Of a stretch of 64,000 bases of DNA, positions 24,200 through 34,310 are shown piece after piece. The DNA comes from Hyaloperonospora brassicae (Eukaryota > Oomycota > Peronosporomycetes > Peronosporales > Peronosporaceae). The stretch lies in contig CANTFL010000482.1 of assembly GCA_947650285.1 (NCBI GenBank), positions 1-64,000 on the forward strand, in the 5' to 3' direction. The stretch's first letter is position 1; each line of letters begins with the position of its first letter. Under the pieces are notes generated by a model that saw nothing but the letters and a program-made list of their open reading frames with translations, did no database searches and was not told where the DNA came from. A program made the translations under genes and the position numbers.

Positions 24200-24640
24200 T
24201 GCCTCCACCTACGGTCGAAGAGGAAGAAAATCTCTGGGTGGCTAGTTTTGAAGGGTCTGCTAGAGTGAAGAGAAAGTGTGGAGCATGCAGCGCGATCGTA
24301 TGGAGAAAATGAGGTTGGAAGGTTGTGGCTGCTGCATCGGAGTTCGTCCCCGATCTAAAGGTCAACGAAGCAGATTATAGAGGAATACTTCTATATTTTG
24401 ATTTGTTCACTGATCAGACCAGGGGACGGGTAATCATATGTGGAGATTCCAATTTAGTGATCAGGCAAATGCGTGGAGATATCGATTGCAAGGCGCCAGG
24501 TCTACAACTGACGAGACATAAAGCGATGAAGAAACTCCTATCCTGGCCTAAACATTATTTCTTACATGTGCAACTCAATTGGAACGCAAGCGCAGATCGA
24601 TTGGCAAGTGAAGCTCTGCGGAAAGAGAAAGGTGGGATAG
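24200..24640 (+). pseudogene. Second, archaeal-like RNase H (aRNH), element A
   Basis: The domain begins ENLWVASFEGSARVKRK. A stop at about 24310 splits it, and it resumes in the 24325-25095 frame with VNEADYRGILLYFDLF, RVIICGDSNLVIRQMRG and WNASADRLASEAL. These are the D, E, D, D positions of the archaeal/plant-type RNase H. The first Asp (FDGS in B) is Glu in A. This domain is thought to replace the original RNase H in dual-RNase-H elements, where it degrades RNA in the RNA-DNA hybrid. It is followed directly by the integrase region. Confidence 0.88.
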
Positions 24641-25850
24641 TGATAGATGACCAAGACCGCCAAGATCTAGTGACTCTGAATCAGCTAGATGAGTTACTGT
24701 TACCCCGCAAGACGAATCATAGGGTGCGAGTAGCTGCGATTACCCGTGCTGCCGCACGACGACGCCATTTGCCACAAATTGTTCAAGAGGAGATCGTACA
24801 ACAGATACGAATCGAACGGATCAAACAAGCGCAGGATGAAGAGAGTTGGATATTTAACTTGAAGATCTATTTGACTGGAGACGTATCTACGATTGCATCA
24901 GCGGATGCAAAATCGTTTGCCTTGATCGCGCCGGACTATGAGATCGATCAGGTCGAGTTGTTGATATTTTGTCCCAGATCAGCTACAAAGTCAGAAGATC
25001 GCGTAGAGCTAGGCCGGTTGGTGATCCCGGAGCTATTGCAGCAGAATTTGTACATCATTACCATACCAGTTTGGAAGGCGGCCACCAGGGTATAGGTCGA
25101 GCTTTCCGGAGGACCAGGGCGAAGTTTCACTGGACAGGTTTGTATCAAAGTGTGCAACGGCATGTTGGAGAGTGTGTGGATTGCGAGACAGGTAAAGGTC
25201 GCCCCTGCGACGCAAGTGGCTCGCCGGGCAACGTACAAGCGACGTACCCTTTTCAGATTCTAGCGATGGATCATATTCCTTCTTTGTCGCGATCGTTTAA
25301 AGGGAACACAGTGTTGTTGATCTGGGTCGACTTGTTCGCTGGATATGTGGTTGCGAAGGCGAGTGCATCTCGGACCGCACAAACAATCGCGAAAAATTAC
25401 GAAGAACGTGTATTCAGAAGGTTTGGCGCAAGTGAAGCGAATCGTCACGATCGAGAGCCATGATTCATGTCTGATTTCTTTTGTGCGATTTATCGGATCG
25501 CGGGCCAGAAACAACGAGCTACTATGGATTGTAGGCCACAAGCAAACGGCACAGCAGAGCGCATGGTACAGACATTAACTAGAGCGATCAAGATGTATGT
25601 GTTGGAAGAGACCTAGAGAGATTGGGATGAATATGCCGAATGATTGACATACGCGATCAACACCGCAAATGATCGTATTCGCGGTGACACCCCATTTTGT
25701 TTGATCCACGGTTGGGACCCCCGATCAACGTTGGAAGCCACGTTACCTCTAGAAAGTACCGCGTCGCGAGATCGAGATCCACGACGATGGCGGTTAAGGC
25801 ATACAACGCCATTATCAACGGGCGAGAGCGACGATTAACAGTCGACTAAA
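24641..25850 (+). pseudogene. Integrase, element A
   Basis: The linker 24641-25010 leads to an HHCC zinc domain, HHYHTSLEGGHQGIG with LYQSVQRHVGECVDCETGK, in the 24969-25463 frame. The catalytic core has ILAMDHIPSLSRSFKGNT and IWVDLFAGYVVAKA. The third acidic residue lies in ANGTAERMVQTLTRAIKMYV, readable only after a frameshift near 25450. It continues as YAINTANDRIRGDTPF (25644-25838). At least one frameshift near 25000 and stops near 25463 and 25616 break the protein. Integrase inserts the cDNA; the HHCC and catalytic residues remain visible here. Confidence 0.92.
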
Positions 25851-25907
25851 GGAAGCAATTCAAGATCGCGCTGATCAGCATAATCAGGATCGAGATCTGC
25901 TGGACAT

Positions 25908-26420
25908 ATGCAGCGGATCGCAAGTCTGTCTTTTTCTGGATCGCGTGAAGGAGGGGTACGCTCGGAAACTGGCACGTATGTGGCACGGACCGTTCCGAGT
26001 GATCGACAAATGCGGGGATCACGCGGTGAGATTGGAATCACAGCAGGTACGCCCTACCAATTATTGTCAGTGGTTTACGTGTCGAAGCTAAAACTCGTAC
26101 GACTGTTTCCGGATCGACCGATGGAACAACTGAGAATAAGCGAAGCGGATTGAGTTGACTTTGACGAAGCGTTATTACTAGAAGACAGTTGGGTAAGCGA
26201 TCTGGCAGAAGACGAGTTCAAAGTGGAGAGAATAACGGACATGCGATCAGAACGGCGGGAACGTTATGGCAGGGTGCATCGACATTTCAAAGTCTATTGG
26301 AAAGGGTTTGGGAATTCGTCGTGGGTAGACGAAGCTGACTTGAAGTGTAGAGCGTTGATACACGAATGGATTCGTGATCGTGTGCGAAAGAATCGGTTTG
26401 AAGTGATGCATATTCATTAA
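25908..26420 (+). pseudogene. Integrase C-terminus and chromodomain, element A
   Basis: The segment includes VYVSKLKLVRLFPDRP, the usual end of the integrase GPY-type region. The 26223-26420 frame is a chromodomain: HFKVYWKGFGNSSWVDEADL followed by a basic helix ending VRKNRFEVMHIH and a taa. In chromoviruses this domain steers integration by binding chromatin marks. The central W-K-G and S-W positions are kept, while the WEP of classical domains is WVD. Equivalent domains are present in B (34305-33960) and C (54060-53865). No conserved pol coding follows on this strand. Confidence 0.88.
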
Positions 26421-26464
26421 GAGGGGAATGCGGGTGAGTGATGATCAGGTCATTGACTTGAGGT

Positions 26465-26487
26465 CACGTACAGGAAGACTGTACGTG
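26465..26487. terminator. Perfect 9-bp hairpin just after pol
   Basis: CACGTACAG (26465-26473), a five-base loop gaaga, and CTGTACGTG (26479-26487) form a perfect inverted repeat 45 bp after the chromodomain stop. It lies in the gap between the end of sense pol and the end of the opposite-strand coding unit. It could be a transcript-end or stability hairpin; that role is an inference and I found no equally clear hairpin in B. Confidence 0.4.
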
Positions 26488-26730
26488 AAGGTGGAAAGGC
26501 GGTAGATGTTGTGAGTATGGCAATCGAAGGTTTACCGAAGTGATCGCGCAGATGAAGGTCTAGCAGTATTAATGATCGCCAGTGATCAGCATCGGTGAAT
26601 CTGATCGCGGGGATCAGTGGATCTTTGATCGCGAGCGATCTGGATGGTGGTAAATCTTATCGCGGTCATCAGATCACTGGACCTTTGATCGCGAGCGATC
26701 TGGACGGAGGGTGACATGATCGAGCATGAT

Positions 26731-26754
26731 TAAAGAGAAGAAGAAGCGGGGAGA
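26731..26754 (+). other. Internal purine-rich tract (possible central polypurine tract)
   Basis: The run aaagagaagaagaagcgggg lies between pol and the antisense coding unit, about 2.85 kb before the 3' LTR. Element B has purine-rich sequence (aagaaggttgaagaggaag, minus strand near 33900) in the same interval. The sequence immediately before the 3' LTR at 29609 is only weakly purine-rich. It may serve as an additional plus-strand primer site, but this is untested. Confidence 0.35.
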
Positions 26755-26834
26755 CAACTTTAACAATAAATTACGAGTATTAAAGCGAAAGAGAAAATTG
26801 ATATTGAACGAAGAGGCAGACAACTCTTGGACGA

Positions 26835-29560
26835 TCAACAAGGAAAGAATTTGCCGGAGGTACGGGTGATCGAAGATCGAGGATGTTTTGCGATCGCGGA
26901 CCGATACAGGTTACGCCACGGCTCGGCTGAGTCAGCTAGCGACAAGGCAGTGATCAAGTTTTGAATCTTGGTCGTCTTGCATCCTAAACCAGGGCACCAC
27001 AATATTCTCTCTGACGAGGCCGGGAAGTGCAAAAAGAAGGGGTCCAACAGAATGTCCAAGTCGCAATGCCCGTCGATCATCCCTTGAAGGATAAAGCGGA
27101 GTACGTTTTTCAAACGAGGTCCCGATCGCGATCGGCGTTGCCGGCGCTCTTCACAAAACTCGGCCAATCCTGGATCTGCTTGGTGCTGCCGACTGGAGAT
27201 GGGGAGAAGATGAGTCGATTTCCATACGCGCCTGTCGGTGACGATCTTCAAACGCGCGATACGTTTCCACCAACTTCTTATATAACCCATTCACTGGAAA
27301 GGAGTTTGGCTCGATCGGTCAATCGAATATTTTCCATGGCTCTTGGCTGTAGAGAGACGTAATCTGCGCAGAAGAAATCATTTGGGGGAGCCCATTGATC
27401 AGCCCGGAGTGCCGACGGCCTCGGTGCCTTGTACGCGGGGAATGAAATTAATTTCGACTTGGATAAATGTTTGACCATAATCTCTACTTCCATCTCAGAG
27501 ACACTGGTATAGCTGACTCGACGTGATGACCAGGGTATTACTTGAAAATTTGACCGGGGAACGCGACTGCTGTACCCAGGGATCCACTGATCGCGCGGTA
27601 CACGAGTGGCCGGCAGCGCGATATACTGACCAGGAGACAACTGATTGTTCACGTCTTCGCGATCATCACAGGACATGCTGAGACTGCCAGACGAATCGCT
27701 CGAAGGCTCGCCCAGAAGGTCGATCTTATATACCTTGGATTTCTTGGGAGTCGTCGATGGAGCCGGAGAAGAAGATCGCGATCAGGAGCTGGATTCTTCA
27801 ATGACGATCGTGGATGCAGGTCGATCGAGTTTGGACAATCTAGTAGGAGTCGGAGCTCGTATGCGGGAAGCAGGTCGCGACCCAGATAGCGCAGCGCGGG
27901 TGGAATCCCCCAAAGAACTGGACGAATCGCTCAAGTCGGATGACGAAGATAGCCAATTCTCCGGATTCGCTCGACTTTCCATATCGTCTTGCGACGTCTT
28001 CGCGGAGGTCACCGGAGCTCCTTAAACTGGATGAGGATATGAAGAGTTCTTTGGGCACTCCCCGGATGAACGCTTGGACGATACCGATCGCTTGGGTTTA
28101 GGTGATCGCTTTGACTTAGCTGATCTTCTGTGAGAAGGCAAGCGTGCGGGGGATGATACCGGTGCAGATGCACTAGACTTAGGGGGAGCGACCGTTCGCA
28201 GCAACTCAGCTGATTGTGCGAAATTTTCCGCCGAACCCGACCTAGTTGATCGCGTGGGCAAGGTCGATCGCGAGAATGAAGTGTACTTTGTTGGTTTAGT
28301 ACGCGATTCAGGCTTGCCCGATTGCTGGATCTTGTCCCGTGGCTTAGAAGCATCTGACAGCACCGCATCAGCTGATCGCGTGGCTGGAGATGATCGCGTA
28401 GGCCCAGCAAAAGACTTCCAGCGAGCAGATCGAGTCAAAGCCCTGGTCGGGGTCAGAGGAGAGGAGTCTCCGGAAACCCGAGAACGTTTGGACGGGAGAC
28501 CCTGGTTACTGTCGCTCCGGTTACGCTTTCTGTCCGAAGAAGCTGGAACCGACGATATAGCAAACGGACGACCAGATGCTAGCTGAACCAGATGAACCCG
28601 AAGTTGGTCGCGATCAGCTACATCGAGATTACGATCGGCGACCGCGACATCACGAGCATGTTCCCGGTCCTGGATCCTAAGTTAAAGACACGCATTTTGG
28701 ATGTGGAAATCCGCCATCAACTTGCGCAGTCGATCCAGTTCGCGCTTCTGATCCGTGATCTCCGCGCTATGTTGATCACGCAGAGTGGAGAATGACGCGA
28801 TCTCTTTCTCGAGATCGGCTATCCTCTGCTGATCGCGAGCAGAAGCGCCCTGGTACTTCTTTGCGTCGGCGTCCCGGAGATCCCATATTGACGCGAGCTG
28901 CGAAACCCGGGATTTTGACTTCTAGTTAAGCGAGCTGATCTCTTGCCGATACTGCTTCTCGAGAGATGCACGAACAGCAGTTTGGTCACACCGACTCTTG
29001 TCTGGGTCAGAAGAGACAGCTTCAGACAGGGAGGTCTTCAGGCGCTCGATCTTGTTCAATAAGTCGTGAATCCTCGACACCGGATTATCCTGATTGTTCA
29101 AGACGCCTTCGTATTCTTTGCTGCGCTGACGGGACTTCTGAAAAGTGGAGAACAAACGATCGAAACGATGCTTGACATATCCGCGCAACTGGATACAGAT
29201 TTCACGCAACTGGTTCAACTCCTCCTCCAGGCGATCGCCGCGGTGCTTCTCTTCTTTCAGGGCATCTTCAAGTGAGCGATAACGCCTCACGATCTACTCG
29301 TAGCTGTACAAGCGATCGTGAAGAGCGGCGACCATGCCGATCATCGTCGGTCAATCAACGTACGCATCGGTCGTCACCTGGGTACTGGGAAGAAGCGGGT
29401 ACGACCCGGCGCATGACCCATTAAGATCGCAGACGTGCGTCAACTGACCAAGATAAAAGGACGACTCGCCCGAATCGGGAGAAGAAGAGGTACCAGAAGG
29501 TTTTTTGTCGCCGACACGGCGTAAGTTTACACGAGGGACTGACCAAGCGAACAGACAAGT
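26835..29560 (-). pseudogene. Antisense coding unit of element A (unknown coiled-coil protein)
   Basis: Reading from the 3' LTR backwards there are four main open segments. 29290-28922: VRRYRSLEDALKEEKHRGDR, a coiled coil of about 120 residues. 28438-28022: basic, Ser/Lys/Arg-rich, beginning MTRSARWKS. 27676-27278: PATRVPRDQWIPGYS, then VIPWSSRRVSYTSVSEMEV. 27290-26835: RRSRSGP, then the C-terminal block GMIDGHCDLDILLDPFFLHF and SAEPWRN. All blocks recur in the same order in B and in part in C. The C-terminal 82 residues match B at 46 positions by my count. Upstream, VAALHDRLYSYE ends in a stop where B has IAALYDQLNLHD. I do not recognise the family; no enzyme motif is visible. Confidence 0.8.
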
Positions 29561-29608
29561 GCACAGTCAGATCGACGCTGTGTGGCGACTAACGATGCAA
29601 GGGACGAC

Positions 29609-30905
29609 TGTGGTAGAGCGACAATGGAAATTCGCTATAGAGGAACTGGTCGCATTACCTTTAAGTCCTAGCCAGTTAAAGGTTGGCTGCCCGGTCCCAC
29701 ATCTGGTCAGATCGCGTCCATTGGACAGTCAGACTAAAATGGATATCAGACCGAGCAAGTCGGGACCTGCGATTTTGGATCAAGGTATGAGGCGGAAGGT
29801 AACGTTGGCGATCAGTCAATCAAGAAGGGACCCGCGATCAGGAAGGCAATCACGATCAACATGGCAACCTAGATCGTGATTAGTTTTCGAGATCGTGATA
29901 GGTTATCGCGATCTGAAAGTTATCCAGATCGGGATCATTAATCAGGTAAGTGATCGCGATCTCAAAGTGATCTAGATCGAAATCATTGATCAGGTAAGTG
30001 ATCGTGATCAAGTTGGCGTGGAGCACACCTTGTGATCCGCGATCAGCAAAGTGATCGAGATCGTGATTAGTGATCAAGTTGGTGTGGAGCACACCATTTG
30101 ATCCGCGATCAGCAAGGTGATCGCGATCAGGAAGTGGTCGCGATCAGGAAGCGATCGAGATCGGGATCAGTGATCAGGTATGTGATCGCGATCAGACAAG
30201 CATATCAGGTGTGGGCAACGCAAGTACAAGATCGCTATCGTCTAGAGAGAGCGACATGTGGCAAACGATGTCCAAGACATAGGGATAGGGTTGTTGGGTT
30301 TTGATTGGTTAACATTAAACAGGGTTCAATTTGCTTCAAAGTAACCGTGTCGACCTCTCCTCCGGGTGGATCATTGGCCACCCGACGTCAAGGAAAGGTT
30401 TGTATACTTTAATCAAGTGATATCCCTGGATTGTTTGGCCAGGGATCAGGATCTCTCAAACAACACCCCAACTGCGACTGGACGCAGGAAACCCTTTGTG
30501 GTTGAGGACCCAAGATCGCGAGACGGCTCAAGTGGTCAGAAGGCCCGCGAAACAAGGTCTACATTTGGACAAGGCGATCTGTTACAGATCAGGGTGACCC
30601 ATATCGAGCACCCCACAAGCACACAAGTGATCGCATGACGAATTCCACGTGATCACACCAACCCCGATCGTGATGCGAAGATTTCCACACCGTGATCGAA
30701 CCTCGACCCCATCGCAAACACGGTCAAGTTTTCCATTGACACGAGTCCCCCTGGAAGAGTGCGACCCGCCCCACCGACGGGTACACAAGGTGACGAAGGC
30801 TATCAAGAACACGGAATCGGAGTACCCCCTCCGTTAGTCGGTCGTCCGGGCGCCAGTGGAGAGTTGAAATCAACTCCTCAAAAGAGCGATCACCACTCCA
30901 AGACA
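29609..30905 (+). repeat. 3' LTR of element A (complete, 1297 bp)
   Basis: It starts tgtggtagagcgacaatgg and ends ccactccaagaca, so it has TG...CA ends. The first ~490 bp carry the gatc-rich palindrome sub-repeats. The rest is almost identical to 16529-17335. It is followed without a gap by the reversed LTR piece of element B at 30906. No target-site duplication can be scored because the other end of the element is truncated. Confidence 0.95.
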
Positions 30906-31266
30906 CTCCTCACCAAGTTGATCGCGATCACTCACCTGATCAATGATCCCGATCTGGATAACTTCCTGATCACTGATCACGATCTCCATCACTAATCACA
31001 ACCTCGGTCGCCATGTTGATCGTGATTGCCTTGCTGATCGCGGATCCCTTCTTGATTGAGTGATCGACAACGTTACCTGCCGCCTCATACCTTGATCCGA
31101 AATCGCAGGTCCCAACTTGGTCCATCTGATATCAATTTTAGTCTGACTGTCCGATGGACGCGATCTGACCAGATGTGGGACCGGGCATCCAACCTTTAAC
31201 TGGCTAGGACTTAAAGGGAATGCGATCAGTTCCTCTATAGCGAATTTCCATTGTCGCTGTAGCACA
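30906..31266 (-). repeat. 3' LTR fragment of element B (first ~360 bp of the LTR)
   Basis: On the minus strand it begins tgtgctacagcgacaatgg at 31266, matching the LTR start of A at 29609. It runs through the ggtaacgttg block into gatcgcgatc repeats and is cut at 30906, exactly at the terminal CA of element A. The remaining ~900 bp of this LTR are missing. Confidence 0.9.
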
Positions 31267-31319
31267 ATTATTCTTATGCAATTATCCACAAATGCCCTCT
31301 TTATTGGCGTCGACGTACA

Positions 31320-33717
31320 GTGTCGATGGACTGTGCACCCACAACGCCCATGGACCCTGCATCGTCCGCACCTTCCAGCTCGGAGGCAGCTGATCCGATC
31401 CCGCTTTCCATTACACTGCCGGTTTCGACTGGCGGAGGGCATGTCGTATTGCCTTCGTCTCGGGTAGGCGCTGCATCCTTGGTGGATGGCGATACCTTGA
31501 CTGCGGGGATCGCGGCACTCTACGATCAATTGAACCTGCACGACGCGGTTGTTGCAGGTTACCACTCCTTGGAGGAAGTGTGTCGGGACCAGAAAATGCA
31601 GATCCACCGACTGCAGACGCAATTATCGATCGTACGCTGAGACCGCCCCGCGCCTTGCGACCTATGTCAAAGAGCTCTATCTTGGCCTCTGGACCGACCA
31701 TGAAAACTTGATGGAGAGGTTGCACGGGTTCCAGACGGAGTTTGCACGGCGTTTGAGTCAGGATCACGTGATCCGGGAGCTTAAGACAGCTCTTATAAAA
31801 GCCAAAGCGGACATGGAACGCGAGACGGGTCGTCGAACTCGTGAATCGTTCATCGCCCAACATCAAGTGGAGACGTTGACTTCGCGTCTAGCTGCCGCGG
31901 AACAGAATGCTTGTGAAGATATTCAATTTGCCACGGCCAAGGCATCCAAGTACAAGAAACTCTTCAACAAAGCTTATAAGAAACTTAAAATGACCAGAAT
32001 AGCGTTGGAAGACGCGTCAAATAAATATCAAGGCCGCCTCACCGCACAAGAGCGCGTAGAGGTGGAGTTGCAGCGGCTGCGATAGTCTCTCGCGGATCGG
32101 AAAGCCCAGGTGGATCTTCTACGCAGTCAAGCATGCGACTGGGAACAGAAGTGAATCTCGGCCGTTTGCGATCGCGACGTGATCCGGACCCACCTGGCTT
32201 GATTGGCGTCTGGAATACTTAAACTTTATTCAAATGTCTCGTCCACGGCTTCCGCCACCCCAGCAACCTGCAAGCAATCCAAGTCCACGGATTCCAATCA
32301 ACCGATCAAGCGTCCCCGCGCTGCGAAGATGACGCGATCCGGGAAGAAATCGGCGGATTCCCCTTCGGCCAAATCAGCCGATGAGTCACCGCGATCCACT
32401 GGACCAGTGAAACCTGTCAAGACGCCCGAATCGGATAGAGCACCCCGCGTATCTACGCGATCTCCTAAATTAACTCGCTCTGACGAGTGTTAAACGACTT
32501 CAGAATCTGCACGGACTCCACAGACTCAAGGCATAGCGAGTAGAATACAACCCGCCTCCCAAACTGGAAGTAAGCGGGTCCAGAAGCCATCAGCCGGCGA
32601 TCCGCCGCTCTCCGGTATAGAGCCTTTCGACTCTTCTGAAGAAGATATTATAGCCGCCTTGTCTGGATCGCGCTTCTCGTTGCGGCGTCGTGGATCATTT
32701 AGGAATGCTTTGCCTTCTTCTGGATCGACATCTGCCTCAATTCCAGTGGATTCTCCCAGTCCCAAGTCTGGATCGACCCCAACTTCGAGTGGATCCGCAA
32801 CACCTGCGAAGCGTCCAGTCTCGAAGTTGTACCTGTTTGGCGAAACTTCAAGCGAATCCGACGGATCGGTCAGCATGACCAGTGACGAACGGGAAGCCGA
32901 GAATGTTTTGCTTGTGCCCGATAAATTCGAACGTTTGGCCCCGACCCGGGTACCCCGCGCTGAATGGTACCCCCGGATACCGCGATCGGGAACCCTGGTC
33001 CCACCACCACGTTCACCCGTGGTCGGCCCGTCGTGTCAGCTTGACCTGCGTTGAAGAGATGGACGTGTATACCTTATTTAAGCATCTTATGCGGCCGAAA
33101 TGGTACATCTTTCCATCACCCACCGTTCCCCGATCCAACGCTGCTCCGCCTGAATCATAGTGGATTCCCAGATGGTCACCTCGGACCAAGTGTTGGCACT
33201 GTACCAGCAAGAGTCTTGAAACAACTATCCGAGACAAGTCACTCCGGTCTCTTTTCACGCAACTGGCTGGTTTGCAGAGATGGTGTCCGTGTATAGCGAC
33301 TTCGAGACCCGGGATTGATAGGGTATGTGGGAAGCTACCCACGCCGTATATCTGCCTGCCGAGCAGCGCGATCGCGATCCGGAGCTGGCGAAGATTTACC
33401 AGCAGAGCAAAAAGCGGCGATCGCGATCCGGACCCCGGTGGAAGACCGTGTTGAGTTGCATCCTTTAGGGGATGATCGACGGGCAATGTGACCTGGACTT
33501 GTTTCTGGATCCCTTCTTCATGCATCTCCCTTCTCCGCTCGAGATGCGTCCATGGTATACGGGTCTTGGTGATCCACAGAAGAACGTTCCCAACCTGGTC
33601 TCAGCGTTGGCACGCTTAGATTTTGCTGAACCCTGGCGCAACCAGTTTCGATCCCGCATTGAATATCACCCAGGATTGTCGATCACCCGCCTGTCCGGTA
33701 AGTTTATTCCGAAGTAG
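31320..33717 (+). pseudogene. Antisense coding unit of element B (unknown coiled-coil protein)
   Basis: This unit is transcribed opposite to B's gag-pol and starts about 57 bp from the LTR edge (Met near 31323). Open segments in order: 31320-31640, Ser/Pro-rich, with HVVLPSSRVGAAS and IAALYDQLNLHD; 31549-32085, a long coiled coil (RLHGFQTEF to ERVEVELQRLR); 32203-32493, basic, with MTRSGKKSADSP; 32659-33054 and 32882-33160, with PTRVPRAEWYP and HPWSARRVSLTCVEEMDV; about 33272-33717, with RRSRSGP and GMIDGQCDLDLFLDPFFMHL, ending SGKFIPK. One tag replaces the Gln before GMIDG. The unit would be about 800 residues if intact. The function is unknown; a coiled-coil plus basic protein suggests a structural or nucleic-acid-binding role, which is an inference. 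Confidence 0.82.
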
Positions 33718-33959
33718 TCATAGCGATCGAGGCGGTCTTTCATTTAATTATTTAATACATCTCCATCGTTTTCTTCTACGTCGATCGTCACATAAATTCA
33801 TCTCATTTGCTTTTTTGTCATGTACACTCACTGCGATCAGGCTTCAATAACCTGGATCGCCACACAACACTTCTCCTCCAGTACTTCCTCTTCAACCTTC
33901 TTACATGCCGATTTCGATTCAGAACTCCAGCTATTCATCCACCGCTGTTTCGTGTGATT

Positions 33960-34310
33960 GCATCACTTAGAGACGATTCTTGCTGACCCGATAGCGATCC
34001 AACTTTTGCAGCAAGGCTTTATAGTTCAAGTCGACCTCATCTTCCCATGTCTATCACCCATTCCCTTCCATTGCACCATATACTGTCGTTGAACTCTGCC
34101 AAAACGGTTCCGTCTGCCCTGATCGCACATCCATCATCTTCTCAACTTCAAATTCATCTCCATCTAATGTGCGTTTCCAGCCATCTTCCGGCAGCATGAC
34201 TTCGTCAAAATCTATCCGATACGGGAAGATCATTACTCGCTTAATCTTGGATATGTGTACCAGTTTAAACAATCGATAAGGAGTACCCGAAACTTCCAAC
34301 CTCACCGCGT
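33960..34310 (-). pseudogene. Integrase C-terminus and chromodomain, element B
   Basis: The minus-strand segment 34305-34054 reads GTPYRLFKLVHISKIKRVMI and FEVEKMMDVRSGQTEP. After a frameshift near 34090 the chromodomain core continues as VQWKGMGD and EDEVDLNYKALLQKLDRYRV, with SKNRL before a taa near 33970. It matches the A domain (26223-26420) in order. The hydrophobic core W-K-G is kept, but the frame is broken twice, so no intact chromodomain is encoded. Confidence 0.8.

Larger units (their letters stand above)
16179..30905 (+). mobile_element. Ty3/gypsy LTR retrotransposon A (Chronos-like), degenerate
   Basis: This is a long element on the + strand. It has a 5'-truncated LTR (16179-17335), gag, protease, RT, RNase H, archaeal-like RNase H, integrase and chromodomain in that order, then an opposite-strand coding unit, then a complete 3' LTR (29609-30905). 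Stops and frameshifts occur throughout gag-pol, and the RT motif has changed from YIDD to SIDD. The two LTRs are nonetheless very similar: I count about nine differences over roughly 800 bp, excluding the repeat-rich 5' third. A nested 803-bp insertion lies at 21132-21934. The RNase H plus chromodomain order matches the oomycete Chronos group as I recall it; the assignment is an inference. Confidence 0.9.

Noticed and set aside
27645..28586. Sense-strand open frames (27645-28025, 28254-28586) as extra genes of element A
   Set aside because: They are shadows of the antisense unit: conserved protein similarity with element B is found only on the minus strand in A and the plus strand in B.
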